Part shown: positions 20,570 through 30,187 of the stretch, piece after piece
Position numbering within the stretch: position 1 is the first letter of the stretch
Layout of the letters: each line of letters begins with the position of its first letter
Assembly: GCA_937922235.1 (NCBI GenBank)
Contig: CAKZVC010000021.1
Coordinates: 1-64,000 of the forward strand
Direction: 5' to 3'
DNA from: an uncultured Acidimicrobiales bacterium
GTDB lineage: Bacteria > Actinomycetota > Acidimicrobiia > Acidimicrobiales > SHLQ01
DNA length: 64,000 nt
The notes under the pieces: model-generated
The model's database searches: none
Told to the model about the DNA's origin: nothing
The model's input: only the letters and a program-made list of their open reading frames with translations
Position numbers and translations under genes: made by a program

Positions 20570-21667
20570 CTATACCAGGTCGTTCGGGTCGCTAGCGCCT
20601 TCGCTGGCAAGCACCCAACCGAGCGCATCATCGGCGTGGAAGAGCCACCACATACCGTCTTCATCGAGTCGAAGTTGCGAGCGGAGAAGGCTGACCTTGT
20701 TTCCTCGGACCTTGGCCGAACCACCAAGCGCCTCGAGACCGGGGCGAAGCGCAGCTGGATCTGGATCCCACGATCTGCGAGATACACGCAAGCCCGCAAC
20801 TCCTCCGAACTGCCACGCTTGAGCCGCGCTGGTGAGTTCGTCGATCGGGACCTTTGTCGCGTCGCTGATCGTTCCGACGTCACCACGAGCGGCTCGGCGG
20901 ACGACATCGTTCCCCACGCTCAGGCCAAGACCCGTCCCACCTGTTCCGGACAGCACATCGAGAGCTCGGCTCGCTGCATCTTCGACCAAGGCTCGCAATT
21001 CGGTTTCATCAATACCTGAATCGCTCGGCGGTGGCGCGGCCAGCGTGACTAGTGAACCTGGTTGCCGCGCAAGACGAGGCCACGACTCGAGCGGTTCGGG
21101 ATCGCGGCGCCACGCCTCGCTGGCCTGCGTGCCAGGGTCGATCCCACGCGGGTGATCGATACCGTCGGGTTCGTCGAACCCGAGCGACCGTGAGCGGCGG
21201 GCACGAAGTTCGGTCAGCAGGTCGTTGCGACCACGGCCGCGAATCAACAGCAATGCAAACGGCTCGACATCGAACAGGTCCCCCGCAGCGTGCAGCAGCG
21301 CAGCAGCATGTACACACGGCTCGGCGCCATCAGCACACGAGCAATCGCACGACACCTGTCCCTTGGCCGGAATCACGAGCTCGGCGAGTTCGTCGGGTAC
21401 GTCACCAGCAAGCAGCGCTGCTGAGAGAGCAGCTTGCGAGGTGGCCCGCTCCATCAGCGCCTCCCACGCCGAGTCGGCGAGCGGACTGACACCCACGACC
21501 GTCGTCGCTTCACTGCTCGCGCTGACAACAGAGCGGAGCAGACCAGGCTCAACTTCGATCGCTCCAACCTGACTTTTCTTCAACGGCGTTCGCCCGCGAT
21601 GTAGCCGAATCTCGTCAAGACCAGCATGTTCAACCAGCCCGTCGGTCCATCGCTCGCTCAGCCTCAT
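20570..21667 (-). CDS. SWIM zinc-finger protein, partner of the adjacent SNF2 helicase
   Basis: A 365-residue protein with a SWIM motif, CDCSCADGAEPCVHAAALL (CxC...CxH), near residues 107-125. The N-terminal domain starts RLSERWTDGLVEHAGLDEIRLHRGR, as in SWIM proteins paired with bacterial SNF2 helicases. The C-terminal half is helical and unrecognised. It overlaps the helicase gene by 4 nt (ATGA), so the two are made together and probably act together on nucleic acid or nucleoprotein. The pair is widespread in actinobacteria, but its role is not settled. Confidence 0.85.
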   Translation of the reverse strand: MRLSERWTDGLVEHAGLDEIRLHRGRTPLKKSQVGAIEVEPGLLRSVVSASSEATTVVGVSPLADSAWEALMERATSQAALSAALLAGDVPDELAELVIPAKGQVSCDCSCADGAEPCVHAAALLHAAGDLFDVEPFALLLIRGRGRNDLLTELRARRSRSLGFDEPDGIDHPRGIDPGTQASEAWRRDPEPLESWPRLARQPGSLVTLAAPPPSDSGIDETELRALVEDAASRALDVLSGTGGTGLGLSVGNDVVRRAARGDVGTISDATKVPIDELTSAAQAWQFGGVAGLRVSRRSWDPDPAALRPGLEALGGSAKVRGNKVSLLRSQLRLDEDGMWWLFHADDALGWVLASEGASDPNDLV

Positions 21668-24459
21668 GACGCCGGTTCCAGTGTGACGAGGTCACTGAGC
21701 TCGTCGTTGGAGAGGTCGCCGATCCAGGCGTCTCCCCCACCAACGACACGGTCGGCCAGCTGCCGCTTATTCCGCAGCAGTTCAGCGACGCGGTCTTCGA
21801 TGGTCCCTTCGGTGATGATTCGGTGCACCGTGACCGTCTGCGTCTGACCAATGCGATAGGCGCGGTCGGTTGCCTGGTCCTCAACCGCGGGGTTCCACCA
21901 GCGGTCGTAGTGAACCACGTTCGTTGCTGCCGTTAGGTTCAGGCCGGTGCCGCCGGCCTTGAGTGACAGGACGAGGACGTCGAGCTCTCCGGCTTGGAAT
22001 CGGTCGACGAGCTTCTGCCTGGCCTTGACTGTCAGGCCGCCGTGCAGCATCTCGATCGAGTGCCCACGAGCTTGGAGGTATTCGACGAGCAGTTCCCCCA
22101 TCTTCACGTATTGGGTGAAGATCAGCGTGGCCTCAGCGTTCTCAGACGCACTGTCGAGCAAGAGGCCGAGCGCTTCGAGCTTGCCTGACCGATCGGCGAG
22201 CGGGCCGGGTTCGCCGAGGAACTGCGCCGGGTGATTGGCGATCTGCTTCAACCCCGTCAGTAGTTTGAGCACAAGGCCGCGCCGAGCGATCCCTTCGGCT
22301 TGGGCAACATCGGCGAGCGACTCGTCCACGGTGGCCTTATACAGCGTGACCTGTTCGGGCGTGAGGGGAACGATGACGTCACGCTCGAGCTTTGGCGGCA
22401 ACTCGGGCGCAATGCCAGGGTCGGTCTTGCGGCGACGCAAGAGGAATGGCTTGACCAGACCGTTGAGGCGCTGTGCAGCTTCGCGGTTGTCGTCGCGCTC
22501 GATCGGGGTGGCGGTTTCGCGTTTGAAGGTCTCGAGCGGGCCGAGCAGACCGGGGACGACCCAGTCAATGATCGCCCACAGTTCACTGAGCCGATTCTCA
22601 ACAGGCGTACCCGTGAGCGCGATTCGCGAAGTGGCTGGAATCTCGCGAAGCGACTTCGCCGAACGAGACCGCGGGTTCTTGATGTGTTGCGCCTCGTCGG
22701 CAACGACGAGGTCCCAAGCAACGGAGGCGAGAGTTTCGTGATCGGTTCGAACAACGCCATAGGTGGTCAGCACGAGGTCGCCAGCGGCAACGTCATTGAG
22801 CGACCGCCGCGAACCGTGGAACGCGTGAACCTTCACGTTGGGAAGGAACCGGTTGGCCTCTCGCTCCCAGTTGTTGAGCAGCGAGGTCGGACACACGACA
22901 AGCGTTGGCCCGCTGCGTGTTGCGTGGAGTGCCAGCAGCTGGATTGTCTTGCCGAGCCCCATGTCGTCGGCCAGCACTCCCCCAAGCCCCAGTGCTGCGA
23001 GGTCGGCCATCCAGGCCAGACCACGCTTCTGGTACGGGCGGAGTTCAGCGTGCAGTCCAGCGGGTTCGGCCTGCTCGCGTTCCTCCGTGAGCGAAGCGAG
23101 TTGGGTGGACAGATCGGCAACAGCGCCTTGGAAGCGAACGTCGACCTCTTCGCCGTTCTCGCCGGTGACGATCGATCCCTTCATCGCCGCGTTCAACACA
23201 TCGCCAGCGCTGAGTTTCGGCGGCGGGTTCTTCAGGCGCTCACGTCCGGCCCGGTCGAGCTGCACCCACTTTCCGCGGAGTGGGACAACGGCGCGCTTCG
23301 CGTCGCCGAGCACGTCGAGCTCTTGTTTGGTGAGCGCGACGCCCTCGATCAGGAACTCCCAGTCGACGGTGAGCAGGTTCTCTAGATCGAGCACGCTGCG
23401 CATGGCGCCGGTTGGTGCGGGTTCAGCATCGATGACCAGCTTCCGTTCGATCCGAGGCGCAATCAGCTCCGAAGGGAACCGCACCTCGACGTCAGCGTCG
23501 GCCAGGTCATCGAGTCGATCGAGCAGCAGATCGAGATCATCTTCGTGTAGCACGGCGAGCGTCGGAGCGTTCTCGTCAAGCACCCGAGCAAGTGGCGCCA
23601 CGAGTTGACTTGTCCGTCGCAGCCCGGCGAGCAACGTGATCTCGGCCTGCTGGCCAAGCCGTTCCATCACTGCTGCTGGGGTCTTCCAGAAATCGGCTGC
23701 GTCGATGATCAACGACGGATCGATCCGACTTTGCAGCTGGAACCGGATCGTCCAATACGGCTCGGTATGGCCGTCATCGTCTTCGACCGGTGGATGCGCA
23801 CGGAGCACAAGACGAGAGCTCGCACAATGCGCAGTAGCAAGCTCGTTCACCCATGGCCGGAGGTGCGGAACCCTCGTGGGCCGACGATCAGCGAAGAGCG
23901 ACAGCGAGCCGACCCGATGCGCAGCGGCGGTTCGCAGGAACGTGTCGGCAACAGCATCGAAGACGGCCCGAACGGTGAACTCCGGGTCGGCAATAACACC
24001 ACCATGAGTTGCAGCCGGAGTGCAGTGCGCCTCAGCCGGCAACGAGCGTGCGCATGCCGACACAACCTCGAGCTGACCTGGGGTCAGCGGATCGAGCCGC
24101 CACGTATCGAAGCCATCTGGGCTCACCCAGGGAAGCACACGACCGTCGGCGATAAACGTGAGCGCCGTTCGGACAACACCCGCCCAGGCATGCGTTGAGC
24201 GGCTGGCCTTGGTGGATCGAGGAAGTGTCGAAACGGTGTCGATTAGCTCTGCCATCGAGACCCGACGAGCACCGACGGTTTCGGTGGTTGTGCCGCGCTT
24301 CGCAGGCACGACCAAGTTCACCTGAACTGACTCGGACGCGTCCGCTCCGCCGGCCGAGTCGGCGAACAGGCCACCCTGATCGAGCGGGTCCCACAGAGCA
24401 AACCACGATGCGCGCGGCGGATCTGCCGGGACAAAGGTGAGGTTGCCATCAAGACGCAC
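21664..24459 (-). CDS. SNF2-family DEAD/DEAH ATPase (SWI2/SNF2-type helicase)
   Basis: A 931-residue SNF2 ATPase. An N-terminal about 450-residue bacterial SNF2-helicase-associated region is followed by the motor: DDMGLGKTIQLLAL (motif I), DEAQHIKN (motif II), LTGTPVENRLSELW (motif III), and then the C-terminal lobe. That lobe carries LVLSLKAGGTGLNLTAATNVVHYDRWWNPAVEDQATDRAYRIGQ (shown in parts: motifs V and VI, ending RAYRIGQ). It should translocate on double-stranded DNA and remodel bound proteins. It is the first gene of a two-gene operon with the SWIM protein. Confidence 0.93.
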   Translation of the reverse strand: MRLDGNLTFVPADPPRASWFALWDPLDQGGLFADSAGGADASESVQVNLVVPAKRGTTTETVGARRVSMAELIDTVSTLPRSTKASRSTHAWAGVVRTALTFIADGRVLPWVSPDGFDTWRLDPLTPGQLEVVSACARSLPAEAHCTPAATHGGVIADPEFTVRAVFDAVADTFLRTAAAHRVGSLSLFADRRPTRVPHLRPWVNELATAHCASSRLVLRAHPPVEDDDGHTEPYWTIRFQLQSRIDPSLIIDAADFWKTPAAVMERLGQQAEITLLAGLRRTSQLVAPLARVLDENAPTLAVLHEDDLDLLLDRLDDLADADVEVRFPSELIAPRIERKLVIDAEPAPTGAMRSVLDLENLLTVDWEFLIEGVALTKQELDVLGDAKRAVVPLRGKWVQLDRAGRERLKNPPPKLSAGDVLNAAMKGSIVTGENGEEVDVRFQGAVADLSTQLASLTEEREQAEPAGLHAELRPYQKRGLAWMADLAALGLGGVLADDMGLGKTIQLLALHATRSGPTLVVCPTSLLNNWEREANRFLPNVKVHAFHGSRRSLNDVAAGDLVLTTYGVVRTDHETLASVAWDLVVADEAQHIKNPRSRSAKSLREIPATSRIALTGTPVENRLSELWAIIDWVVPGLLGPLETFKRETATPIERDDNREAAQRLNGLVKPFLLRRRKTDPGIAPELPPKLERDVIVPLTPEQVTLYKATVDESLADVAQAEGIARRGLVLKLLTGLKQIANHPAQFLGEPGPLADRSGKLEALGLLLDSASENAEATLIFTQYVKMGELLVEYLQARGHSIEMLHGGLTVKARQKLVDRFQAGELDVLVLSLKAGGTGLNLTAATNVVHYDRWWNPAVEDQATDRAYRIGQTQTVTVHRIITEGTIEDRVAELLRNKRQLADRVVGGGDAWIGDLSNDELSDLVTLEPAS

Positions 24460-24616
24460 TGCAGCACTCTATCGCAAACTACGAACACCCGTTCGCCCCA
24501 CGCGCTCGGTCACGCCAGGCCGGCGGCACACACAGCGGCGTCAATCTGGGCCTGTCGACCTTCGCCGCCCCCGGCGCCCAGGCTCCGTGCCGCCTGAACG
24601 GCCCCCGGAGGGACAA

Positions 24617-25858
24617 CTAGGCGTATGGGGTGAACTGACCGCAGAGCTCGGCGACTTCACCGCGGATTGCAGCGACAGCAGCTTCGTCACTTCGGTTCTT
24701 GAGGGTGCGCGAGATGAGATCGGCGATCGTGTCCATCTCGGCTTCCTTCATGCCCTGCGTGGTTACGGCGGGGGTGCCGATGCGAACGCCGCTGGTCACG
24801 AATGGCGAACGGGGGTCGTTCGGGATCGTGTTCTTGTTGAGGGTAATGCCAGCTTCATCGAGCACGTTCTGCGCTTCCTTGCCGGTGAGTTCTTCGTCGA
24901 ATGGACGAAGGTCGACGAGGAGAAGGTGGTTGTCGGTGCCACCGGATACAAGCCGGAAGCCTCGGGTTGCGAGGGCCTCGGCAAGGGCTGCAGCGTTCTT
25001 TACGATCTGCGCTGCGTACTCCTTGAACTCGGGCATGAGCGCTTCTCGGAAGGCCACAGCCTTTGCGCCGATGTGATTCTCGAGCGGACCGCCCTGAAGG
25101 CCAGGGAAGATCGACTTGTCGATTGCCTTGGCGTGCTCTTCGGTGGTGAGGATGCAGCCGCCGCGTGGACCACGGAGTGTCTTGTGGGTGGTGAAGGTCA
25201 TCACGTCGACGTACGGCATGGGGTTCGGGTGCACGCCACCAGCGATAAGGCCCGCAATGTGCGCCGCGTCGAACATAAGAAGCGCGCCAACCTCGTCAGC
25301 GATCTCGCGGAACGGAGCTGGTTCGATGATGCGGGGGTAGGCGGTGGCGCCGGCGATGATCATCTTCGGCTTGTGTTCGTGTGCACGCTCACGGAGCTGG
25401 TCCATGTCGATCCGCTCGTCGGAGTCGGTCACTTCATAGCTGACGAAGTTGTAGAGCTTGCCGCTGGCGTTCACGGGCGAGCCGTGCGTGAGGTGGCCAC
25501 CGTGATCGAGGCTCATACCCATAACGGTGTCGCCCGGGTCGAGCATCGTGAGGAAGACCGCCATGTTGGCGTTGGCCCCGGCGTGCGGCTGGACGTTTGC
25601 GTGGTCAGCGCCAAAGACCTCTTTGATGCGGTCGATGGCAATCTGCTCGACCGAATCGACCACCTGGTTACCGCCGTAATAGCGCTTCCCCGGGTAGCCC
25701 TCGCTGTACTTGTTTGTCAGCACCGAGCCGGTTGCTTCCATCACGGCTGGTGATGTGAAGTTCTCAGACGCAATGAGCTGCAACCCCGTATTGAGCCGCT
25801 CCTTCTCCCGGTCGATGAGGTCAAAGATTTCAGTATCACGATCGCCTGGCCACGGCAT
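24617..25858 (-). CDS. glyA: Serine hydroxymethyltransferase
   Basis: A 413-residue PLP enzyme converting serine and tetrahydrofolate to glycine and methylene-THF. Seen are the start region [19 protein letters not shown], the [11 protein letters not shown] loop, the [13 protein letters not shown] segment, and the PLP lysine in [13 protein letters not shown]. The start at 25858 has GGGAGG 8 nt upstream and gives the correct family N-terminus; the longer open frame is spurious. In actinobacteria glyA often lies in or near the prmC-tsaC-wecA-atp string, and here it marks the inner edge of the accessory block. Confidence 0.97.
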   Translation of the reverse strand: MPWPGDRDTEIFDLIDREKERLNTGLQLIASENFTSPAVMEATGSVLTNKYSEGYPGKRYYGGNQVVDSVEQIAIDRIKEVFGADHANVQPHAGANANMAVFLTMLDPGDTVMGMSLDHGGHLTHGSPVNASGKLYNFVSYEVTDSDERIDMDQLRERAHEHKPKMIIAGATAYPRIIEPAPFREIADEVGALLMFDAAHIAGLIAGGVHPNPMPYVDVMTFTTHKTLRGPRGGCILTTEEHAKAIDKSIFPGLQGGPLENHIGAKAVAFREALMPEFKEYAAQIVKNAAALAEALATRGFRLVSGGTDNHLLLVDLRPFDEELTGKEAQNVLDEAGITLNKNTIPNDPRSPFVTSGVRIGTPAVTTQGMKEAEMDTIADLISRTLKNRSDEAAVAAIRGEVAELCGQFTPYA

Positions 25859-25955
25859 TGTGGGCCTCCCGGGGTGTAGGGGTAGTAGAACCGAAATCGA
25901 AGAGTACAAGCGATCCTCGTCAAGTACCTGAGCCAGCTGAGAAAATTGAGCCGAA

Positions 25956-25974
25956 GTTGTCCGAATTCGACAAC
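25956..25974. promoter_or_regulatory. Inverted repeat in the glyA/tetR divergent region
   Basis: GTTGTC-N7-GACAAC is a perfect 6-bp dyad centred on GAATTC. It lies 12 bp upstream of a TANNNT -10 box for the TetR gene and would overlap its -35 region. Candidate operator. Confidence 0.55.
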
Positions 25975-25986
25975 TGGGACGTTCGA

Positions 25987-25992
25987 TACGAT
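25987..25992 (+). promoter_or_regulatory. -10 box (TACGAT) of the tetR gene, near-leaderless
   Basis: TACGAT matches the actinobacterial TANNNT box and ends 8 nt before the ATG at 26001. No ribosome site is visible before that ATG, so the transcript is probably leaderless. Confidence 0.5.
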
Positions 25993-26000
25993 GAACCGGC

Positions 26001-26552
26001 ATGCGCCCTGTTTCCATTGAGGACAACGATCTGATCGATGCCTTAAGCCGAGTGATCAGCCGCCATGGATTCGAGGGAGCCAGCCTGCAGATGCTCAGCG
26101 ATGCTGCCGGATTGAAGCGGGCGAGCCTCTATCACCGATTCCCCGGCGGCAAGGCGGAGATCCTCAACGCGGCACTCGACCGGGCTGCTGAGCGCTTCGA
26201 GGTGATGCTGGCCCCGGCCTACGAGGACGCCGATCCAACGACACGAGCCAACGCACTAGCCAAAAGCATCGACGGGTACTACGACGGTGGCTCCGAGTCG
26301 TGCCTGATCGTTGCGATGTCACTCGACGACGATGAACGGCGGACGATGGCAAGCCCCTGCATTAACGCATGGACGTCAGCGTTCGCAAAGATCGCAACCG
26401 ATTCGGGAACTAAGCCAAAGGCAGCCAACGAGCGCGCCGTCGATCTTGTTGCCCAAATTGAAGGGGCACTGGTTATCGCCTCCGCAACCGGCGACACGAC
26501 CCCCTTCGCCCGCGCAATGAAGCGAATACCCGAAACCTTGACGAGCCGCTAG
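26001..26552 (+). CDS. TetR/AcrR family transcriptional regulator
   Basis: A 183-residue repressor. The N-terminal helix-turn-helix reads [32 protein letters not shown], the LmrA/YxaF-like variant with FPGGK after the recognition helix. The C-terminal ligand pocket domain is helical, with a SCLIVAM segment. A perfect palindrome, ACCGAACGTTCGGT, lies between this gene and the membrane protein downstream and is the likely operator. A different inverted repeat lies in its own promoter. The inducer is unknown. Confidence 0.9.
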   Translation: MRPVSIEDNDLIDALSRVISRHGFEGASLQMLSDAAGLKRASLYHRFPGGKAEILNAALDRAAERFEVMLAPAYEDADPTTRANALAKSIDGYYDGGSESCLIVAMSLDDDERRTMASPCINAWTSAFAKIATDSGTKPKAANERAVDLVAQIEGALVIASATGDTTPFARAMKRIPETLTSR

Positions 26553-26616
26553 AGGCCGCTCCGAGACGTTTTCCCGAATCGGGAATGCGGAATTCAACCT
26601 TCGAGTTTCATTACCA

Positions 26617-26630
26617 ACCGAACGTTCGGT
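26617..26630 (+). promoter_or_regulatory. 14-bp perfect palindrome, candidate TetR operator
   Basis: ACCGAACGTTCGGT is typical of TetR-family operators (CGAACGTTCG core). It sits 25-38 nt upstream of the ATG at 26655 and just before the AGGAGA ribosome site, where bound repressor would block transcription of the membrane protein gene. Confidence 0.75.
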
Positions 26631-26654
26631 AACTAATTCTAGGAGAAACTTCTG

Positions 26655-27038
26655 ATGCGATTCCTTCCCCAATCCGTACATGGCGCACTCGACTACCTCG
26701 TGGCGATCACCCTCATTGCAGCCCCGTTCATTCTTGACTTTCAGGCGGAATCATCGTTTGCGCACTGGCTCTCGTTCGCCGCAGGTGTCGGCCTCTTCGT
26801 CTACAGCCTGCTCACCGACTACGGCCCCGGCGCTCTCGCCGCCATCCCGTTCAAGGTGCACCTGTTGCTCGACTTCGCCGCCGGCGCCCTGTTCGTCGTG
26901 CTCGCCTTCGTTGCAAACTTCAGCACAGAAGCCGCCTGGTTCTACGGCGTCGTGGGCGCAGCAGTTGTCGCCGTGGTCTTCACGACCAAGCTCGAAGCAG
27001 ACACCCCTGCTGCCAAGCCTGCAATTGCGATGGGCTAG
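26655..27038 (+). CDS. Small membrane protein (SPW-repeat-like), TetR-controlled
   Basis: A 127-residue protein with four membrane helices: LDYLVAITLIAAPFILDF, WLSFAAGVGLFVYSLLTDY, VHLLLDFAAGALFVVLAFVA and WFYGVVGAAVVAVVFTT. Helices 1-2 and 3-4 are related halves, resembling SPW-type small membrane proteins of unknown function. It has a strong AGGAGA ribosome site. The palindromic operator in its leader and the UUCG terminator after it mark a separately regulated single gene, presumably answering to the ligand sensed by the TetR protein. Confidence 0.8.
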   Translation: MRFLPQSVHGALDYLVAITLIAAPFILDFQAESSFAHWLSFAAGVGLFVYSLLTDYGPGALAAIPFKVHLLLDFAAGALFVVLAFVANFSTEAAWFYGVVGAAVVAVVFTTKLEADTPAAKPAIAMG

Positions 27039-27063
27039 CTGTCCCCATTCGCAACCCTGCGGT

Positions 27064-27101
27064 CGTCCCGTCGCATTCGTGCGGCGGGACGCTTGGGTTT
27101 T
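27064..27101 (+). terminator. Intrinsic terminator after the SPW-like gene
   Basis: CGTCCCG-TCGCA-TTCG-TGCGG-CGGGACG forms a 12-bp stem capped by a UUCG tetraloop, followed by CTTGGGTTTT. It begins 26 nt after the stop at 27038. Confidence 0.88.
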
Positions 27102-27116
27102 AGGCAACGCAGGTGG

Positions 27117-28103
27117 CTACAGGCCTCGTTGACCGAACTGGTCTTGAACCTTCTCGACAAACGCTGGCGGCCACAAGACCATTGCTGCGGCGATGTTTGC
27201 CGCTCCCGCTAACCGTTCACCCGCCAAGAACCGCTGACCGCCCTTGCGGAAGTGGATCCGAGACCGATCTCGCAGCTGAACCCGGGCCCGAGCTGCTGCG
27301 GGCTTCGCTGCTTCGGCGGCAACGAACTCGTCGTAGGTTGGTTCGTCGACTCCATCGACGCGAGCTTGCTGACACGCGGCAACGAAGCGGACGATCTCGT
27401 TCTGCTTCTTCCAATTCGCCGATGACATCGACCCTTGATGGATGCGGAAGCCAAACTGGCGGTCAGGAAGTGAAATCACCGGACCCTGGAAAGACATCTG
27501 CGAGAAGATCCGGTTGTCGAAGCTCTGACTGAAGGGCTTCTCAAACCCTCCAATCTTGCGAAGATGGCTTGTGTTGAGCACCGCCCCCGGCCACAGCAGC
27601 TCGAACGCTCGACCAGAGTCATGCCACGCCTGCCACTCACTCACCGAGGTGGGGCCAAGATCCTTGTTCGTACCGATGGCAGGGTCGAATGCATCGCCTG
27701 CGATCCGCTTAGCGAAGGTGGTCACCACCGCCGGCTCGGGGTCGACCGTGTTAAAGGCCTCAAGGATCAGCGGCAAGCGATTCCCGAGCACGACATCGTC
27801 GTCGCCCATGAAGTTCACGAGCGGCGTTTCGATCGCCTCGAGCGCCCGATTGTGCGATTCATCCACCGGGACGATGTCGTCGATGTGGATGAAGTTCGTT
27901 GGGCCTCTCCACGCCTTCGCCTGATCGATCGTGCGGTCACGAATCCAACCAGGAGTGGCGTTGAACAGAATCTGCAGGGGCGCGCCCTCAGGCGTCGTCT
28001 TGATCAGACTGGCGAGACACGCCTCGAGGTACTCAGGGCGGTCGACCGTATTGATGTTGACTGTGAGGTCTTCGATTCCATAGTGGATTCGCTCACCTGC
28101 CAT
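27117..28103 (-). CDS. Family 2 glycosyltransferase
   Basis: A 328-residue GT-A fold glycosyltransferase. The N-terminus DLTVNINTVDRPEYLEACLASL is the GT2 entry, and VNFMGDDDVVLGNRLP supplies the metal-binding acidic motif. Helix-rich C-terminal residues with LRDRSRIHFRKG may attach to the membrane peripherally. It is the last gene of the IMPase-MtnK-nucleotidyltransferase-GT operon (29 nt after the preceding stop). I infer it transfers the sugar activated by those upstream enzymes. Donor and acceptor are unknown. Confidence 0.85.
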   Translation of the reverse strand: MAGERIHYGIEDLTVNINTVDRPEYLEACLASLIKTTPEGAPLQILFNATPGWIRDRTIDQAKAWRGPTNFIHIDDIVPVDESHNRALEAIETPLVNFMGDDDVVLGNRLPLILEAFNTVDPEPAVVTTFAKRIAGDAFDPAIGTNKDLGPTSVSEWQAWHDSGRAFELLWPGAVLNTSHLRKIGGFEKPFSQSFDNRIFSQMSFQGPVISLPDRQFGFRIHQGSMSSANWKKQNEIVRFVAACQQARVDGVDEPTYDEFVAAEAAKPAAARARVQLRDRSRIHFRKGGQRFLAGERLAGAANIAAAMVLWPPAFVEKVQDQFGQRGL

Positions 28104-28132
28104 ATTTCTCCCACCCGCCGTTGCTTCGAGAA

Positions 28133-28891
28133 TCAGTCGGACTCTTTGAGTAGTCGACTGCGAATCGCCTTGTCTTGAGCCGCTTCCATGCTCGCTACAT
28201 CGTTGAGGTTGATGTAGTCACCTTCCATATCGAAGGCTCCAACAGAATGCCCTTCGCGGATCATGTCGTCGACGAAGGTCACGAAGTCGAGGTTGGTGCG
28301 ACCGGTGTCGAATGCTGCTTCAAGGGCATCCATCAGGTCGTGGCGTACAAGGAACGACGCCATGCCAAGAAGGTCGTTCGGGAAGGCAACCGGATTCTCG
28401 ACAAGACGGATCACTCGCTGCCCGTCGCGTTCGACCGAGAAGTTCCGCTTGATGAGCGCTTGGTCTTCGACAGGCTTGACCGGGCACACAACGCTGAACT
28501 TCTCGAGATCAAACTTGGTGAAGTCACCCATGTTCGAATCGAGGTAGAACTCGTCAGCGAGCATGACGCAGCCGTTGCGCCCAGCCATGAATGGCTTGGC
28601 GAGCAGCACAGACCATGCCCAACCCTTGTCGAGGTGCTGGTTCTCGACGTAGTGAATGCGGACGCCTCGGTCGGAGCCATCTCCGAAATACGACTCGATG
28701 CTCTCGGCCATGTAGCCAAGCACGATAACGATCTCGTCAATGCCCATCTCGTCTCGCATCAGGTCGATGTGACGCTCGATGTTGGGCTTGCCATCGATGA
28801 GGAACATGCCCTTGTGCAGCTCGTAGGTGTACGGGCGAGCACGGATGCCACTACCTGCAGCAGGGATGATTCCGATGAGCTTTGAAGACAC
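28133..28891 (-). CDS. Sugar-phosphate/phosphocholine-type nucleotidyltransferase
   Basis: A 252-residue NTP transferase. The start IGIIPAAGSGIRARPYTYELHKGMF is the family G-rich loop in which Lys binds phosphate. GYMAESIESYF and LADEFYLDSNMGDF (the metal Asp region) follow. The closest pattern known to me is sugar-1-phosphate or LicC-type cytidylyl/uridylyl transferases. The GTG at 28891 follows TAGGAGA by 5 nt and is clearly the start. It lies 7 nt after the MtnK-like kinase gene, so kinase and nucleotidyltransferase probably act in sequence to make an NDP-activated compound. Confidence 0.87.
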   Translation of the reverse strand: MSSKLIGIIPAAGSGIRARPYTYELHKGMFLIDGKPNIERHIDLMRDEMGIDEIVIVLGYMAESIESYFGDGSDRGVRIHYVENQHLDKGWAWSVLLAKPFMAGRNGCVMLADEFYLDSNMGDFTKFDLEKFSVVCPVKPVEDQALIKRNFSVERDGQRVIRLVENPVAFPNDLLGMASFLVRHDLMDALEAAFDTGRTNLDFVTFVDDMIREGHSVGAFDMEGDYINLNDVASMEAAQDKAIRSRLLKESD

Positions 28892-28898
28892 GGTTCTC

Positions 28899-30152
28899 CT
28901 AAAGAACTGGGGACGAGTAAAAGTCCCGAATGATCGCAAGCATGTCGTCGATGCTCGAGAGGGTGTTGCGTTCGGCCATAAGCCGCTTACTGAGTTTCAG
29001 GTTTGCGATCTCGAGCTTGGAACGTACGTCGAGGTCTTCGATGTCACGGACGTCGGCGACGCCAGCGATGCCAAGGGTACGGCGCGCCATCGAGCAGGCG
29101 GCGAAGCCCGCACTCTCGCGGAGAAGATTGGTCATGAACTCTTGGCGGAGGCGTTCAGCCTCGTCGGCGGTAAGCAAGCCGTCGATGAGCATTGCTGAGT
29201 CGTCAGCTGCCTTCCACAGTTCAAGGAAGCGAGATTCGAACGTGTTCCAAATGACGGGGATCTGTTCGAGTAGCCACTCGCGATACTCAGCTCCACCAGC
29301 ACGGTGAAAGTGGGACGTGCAGCAAAGCAGGAAGTTCGAGATGACCTTGCCTACGTCAAAGCCGAATGGCCCGAAGTACGCAAACTCCATGTCGATGACA
29401 TAGCTCTCGTCTTGGTTGACCATCAACGAGCCGCTGTGCAGATCTGCGTGCAGCAACGCGTCGGGCTTGGAGACGAAGAGATCCTTGAACGCCAACACAT
29501 CGAGCTTGTACTGCGTATCGGTGTGCACGTGCTCCTTGGCCCACGCGTCGGTGGCGGGGTTGGAGTAGTTCGAGTCGTGCTCCATGTACGGGAACGTGAA
29601 GATGAACTCTTCGGTCAGCTTGCAGAGCTCGGCGTTCATGGTGAAACGATCCATGAGCTCGCGGCGCTCGAGGCTGCCCATCGACCAGTGACTGGTCTTG
29701 AACAGTGTGTCCGCCATGAAGTTGCCAATGTCGGTGGCAACCTTCGGGTAGACCACACCGTCGATCATGCCGAGTCGCAAAATGATGTGATCACTGAGGC
29801 ACTGCATGATCAGCACGCTCATGTCTTCATCGGCGTGGAAGATCGTTGGGACAAGATCGGGGACGACCTCGTTGTACAACGTGAGCGCCCGGATCTCATA
29901 GGTCATCCGGTCTCGACTGAGTGGCCATTCCTCGCCAACCATCCGCAAGTACGGCACCGCTTGTTTCACGATGACCGATCGGTTCGCGTCGCTGGCGTTG
30001 TTGACGCGGTAGACGAAGTTCAGGTTGCCGTCACCGATTTCGAGGATCTCAAGATCGGCGCCTTCTCCGAGGACCTCAACCACAGCGGGGATCCCCGCGA
30101 GGTAGTCAGGGAGCGAGTCCCGGTCGAGGACCCGATAGTTCTCTTCTGTCAT
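28899..30152 (-). CDS. mtnK: S-methyl-5-thioribose kinase-like phosphotransferase
   Basis: A 417-residue APH-fold small-molecule kinase. The catalytic loop LLHADLHSGSLMVN and the metal motif VIDMEFAYFGPFGFDVGK match the MtnK subgroup, which phosphorylates methylthioribose at C1. GDGNLNFVYRV is the nucleotide loop and VIVKQAVPYLR holds the ATP lysine. No other methionine-salvage gene is in the window. The neighbours are a nucleotidyltransferase, an IMPase-like phosphatase and a glycosyltransferase, so the substrate may instead be a sugar destined for a glycan. Family call is strong; substrate call is weak. Confidence 0.8.
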   Translation of the reverse strand: MTEENYRVLDRDSLPDYLAGIPAVVEVLGEGADLEILEIGDGNLNFVYRVNNASDANRSVIVKQAVPYLRMVGEEWPLSRDRMTYEIRALTLYNEVVPDLVPTIFHADEDMSVLIMQCLSDHIILRLGMIDGVVYPKVATDIGNFMADTLFKTSHWSMGSLERRELMDRFTMNAELCKLTEEFIFTFPYMEHDSNYSNPATDAWAKEHVHTDTQYKLDVLAFKDLFVSKPDALLHADLHSGSLMVNQDESYVIDMEFAYFGPFGFDVGKVISNFLLCCTSHFHRAGGAEYREWLLEQIPVIWNTFESRFLELWKAADDSAMLIDGLLTADEAERLRQEFMTNLLRESAGFAACSMARRTLGIAGVADVRDIEDLDVRSKLEIANLKLSKRLMAERNTLSSIDDMLAIIRDFYSSPVL

Positions 30153-30187
30153 GAATGTGTTGCCTTAACTAACGACTAGATGCAGCG

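Noticed and set aside
24460-24616. Possible terminator or small gene between the helicase and glyA genes
   Set aside because: The 157-bp gap is GC-rich, but I could not find a convincing stem followed by a U-tract or an open frame with a start.
24437-25753. 438-codon plus-strand open frame opposite glyA
   Set aside because: It mirrors the glyA codons on the other strand. glyA has all SHMT motifs, so this frame is a shadow.
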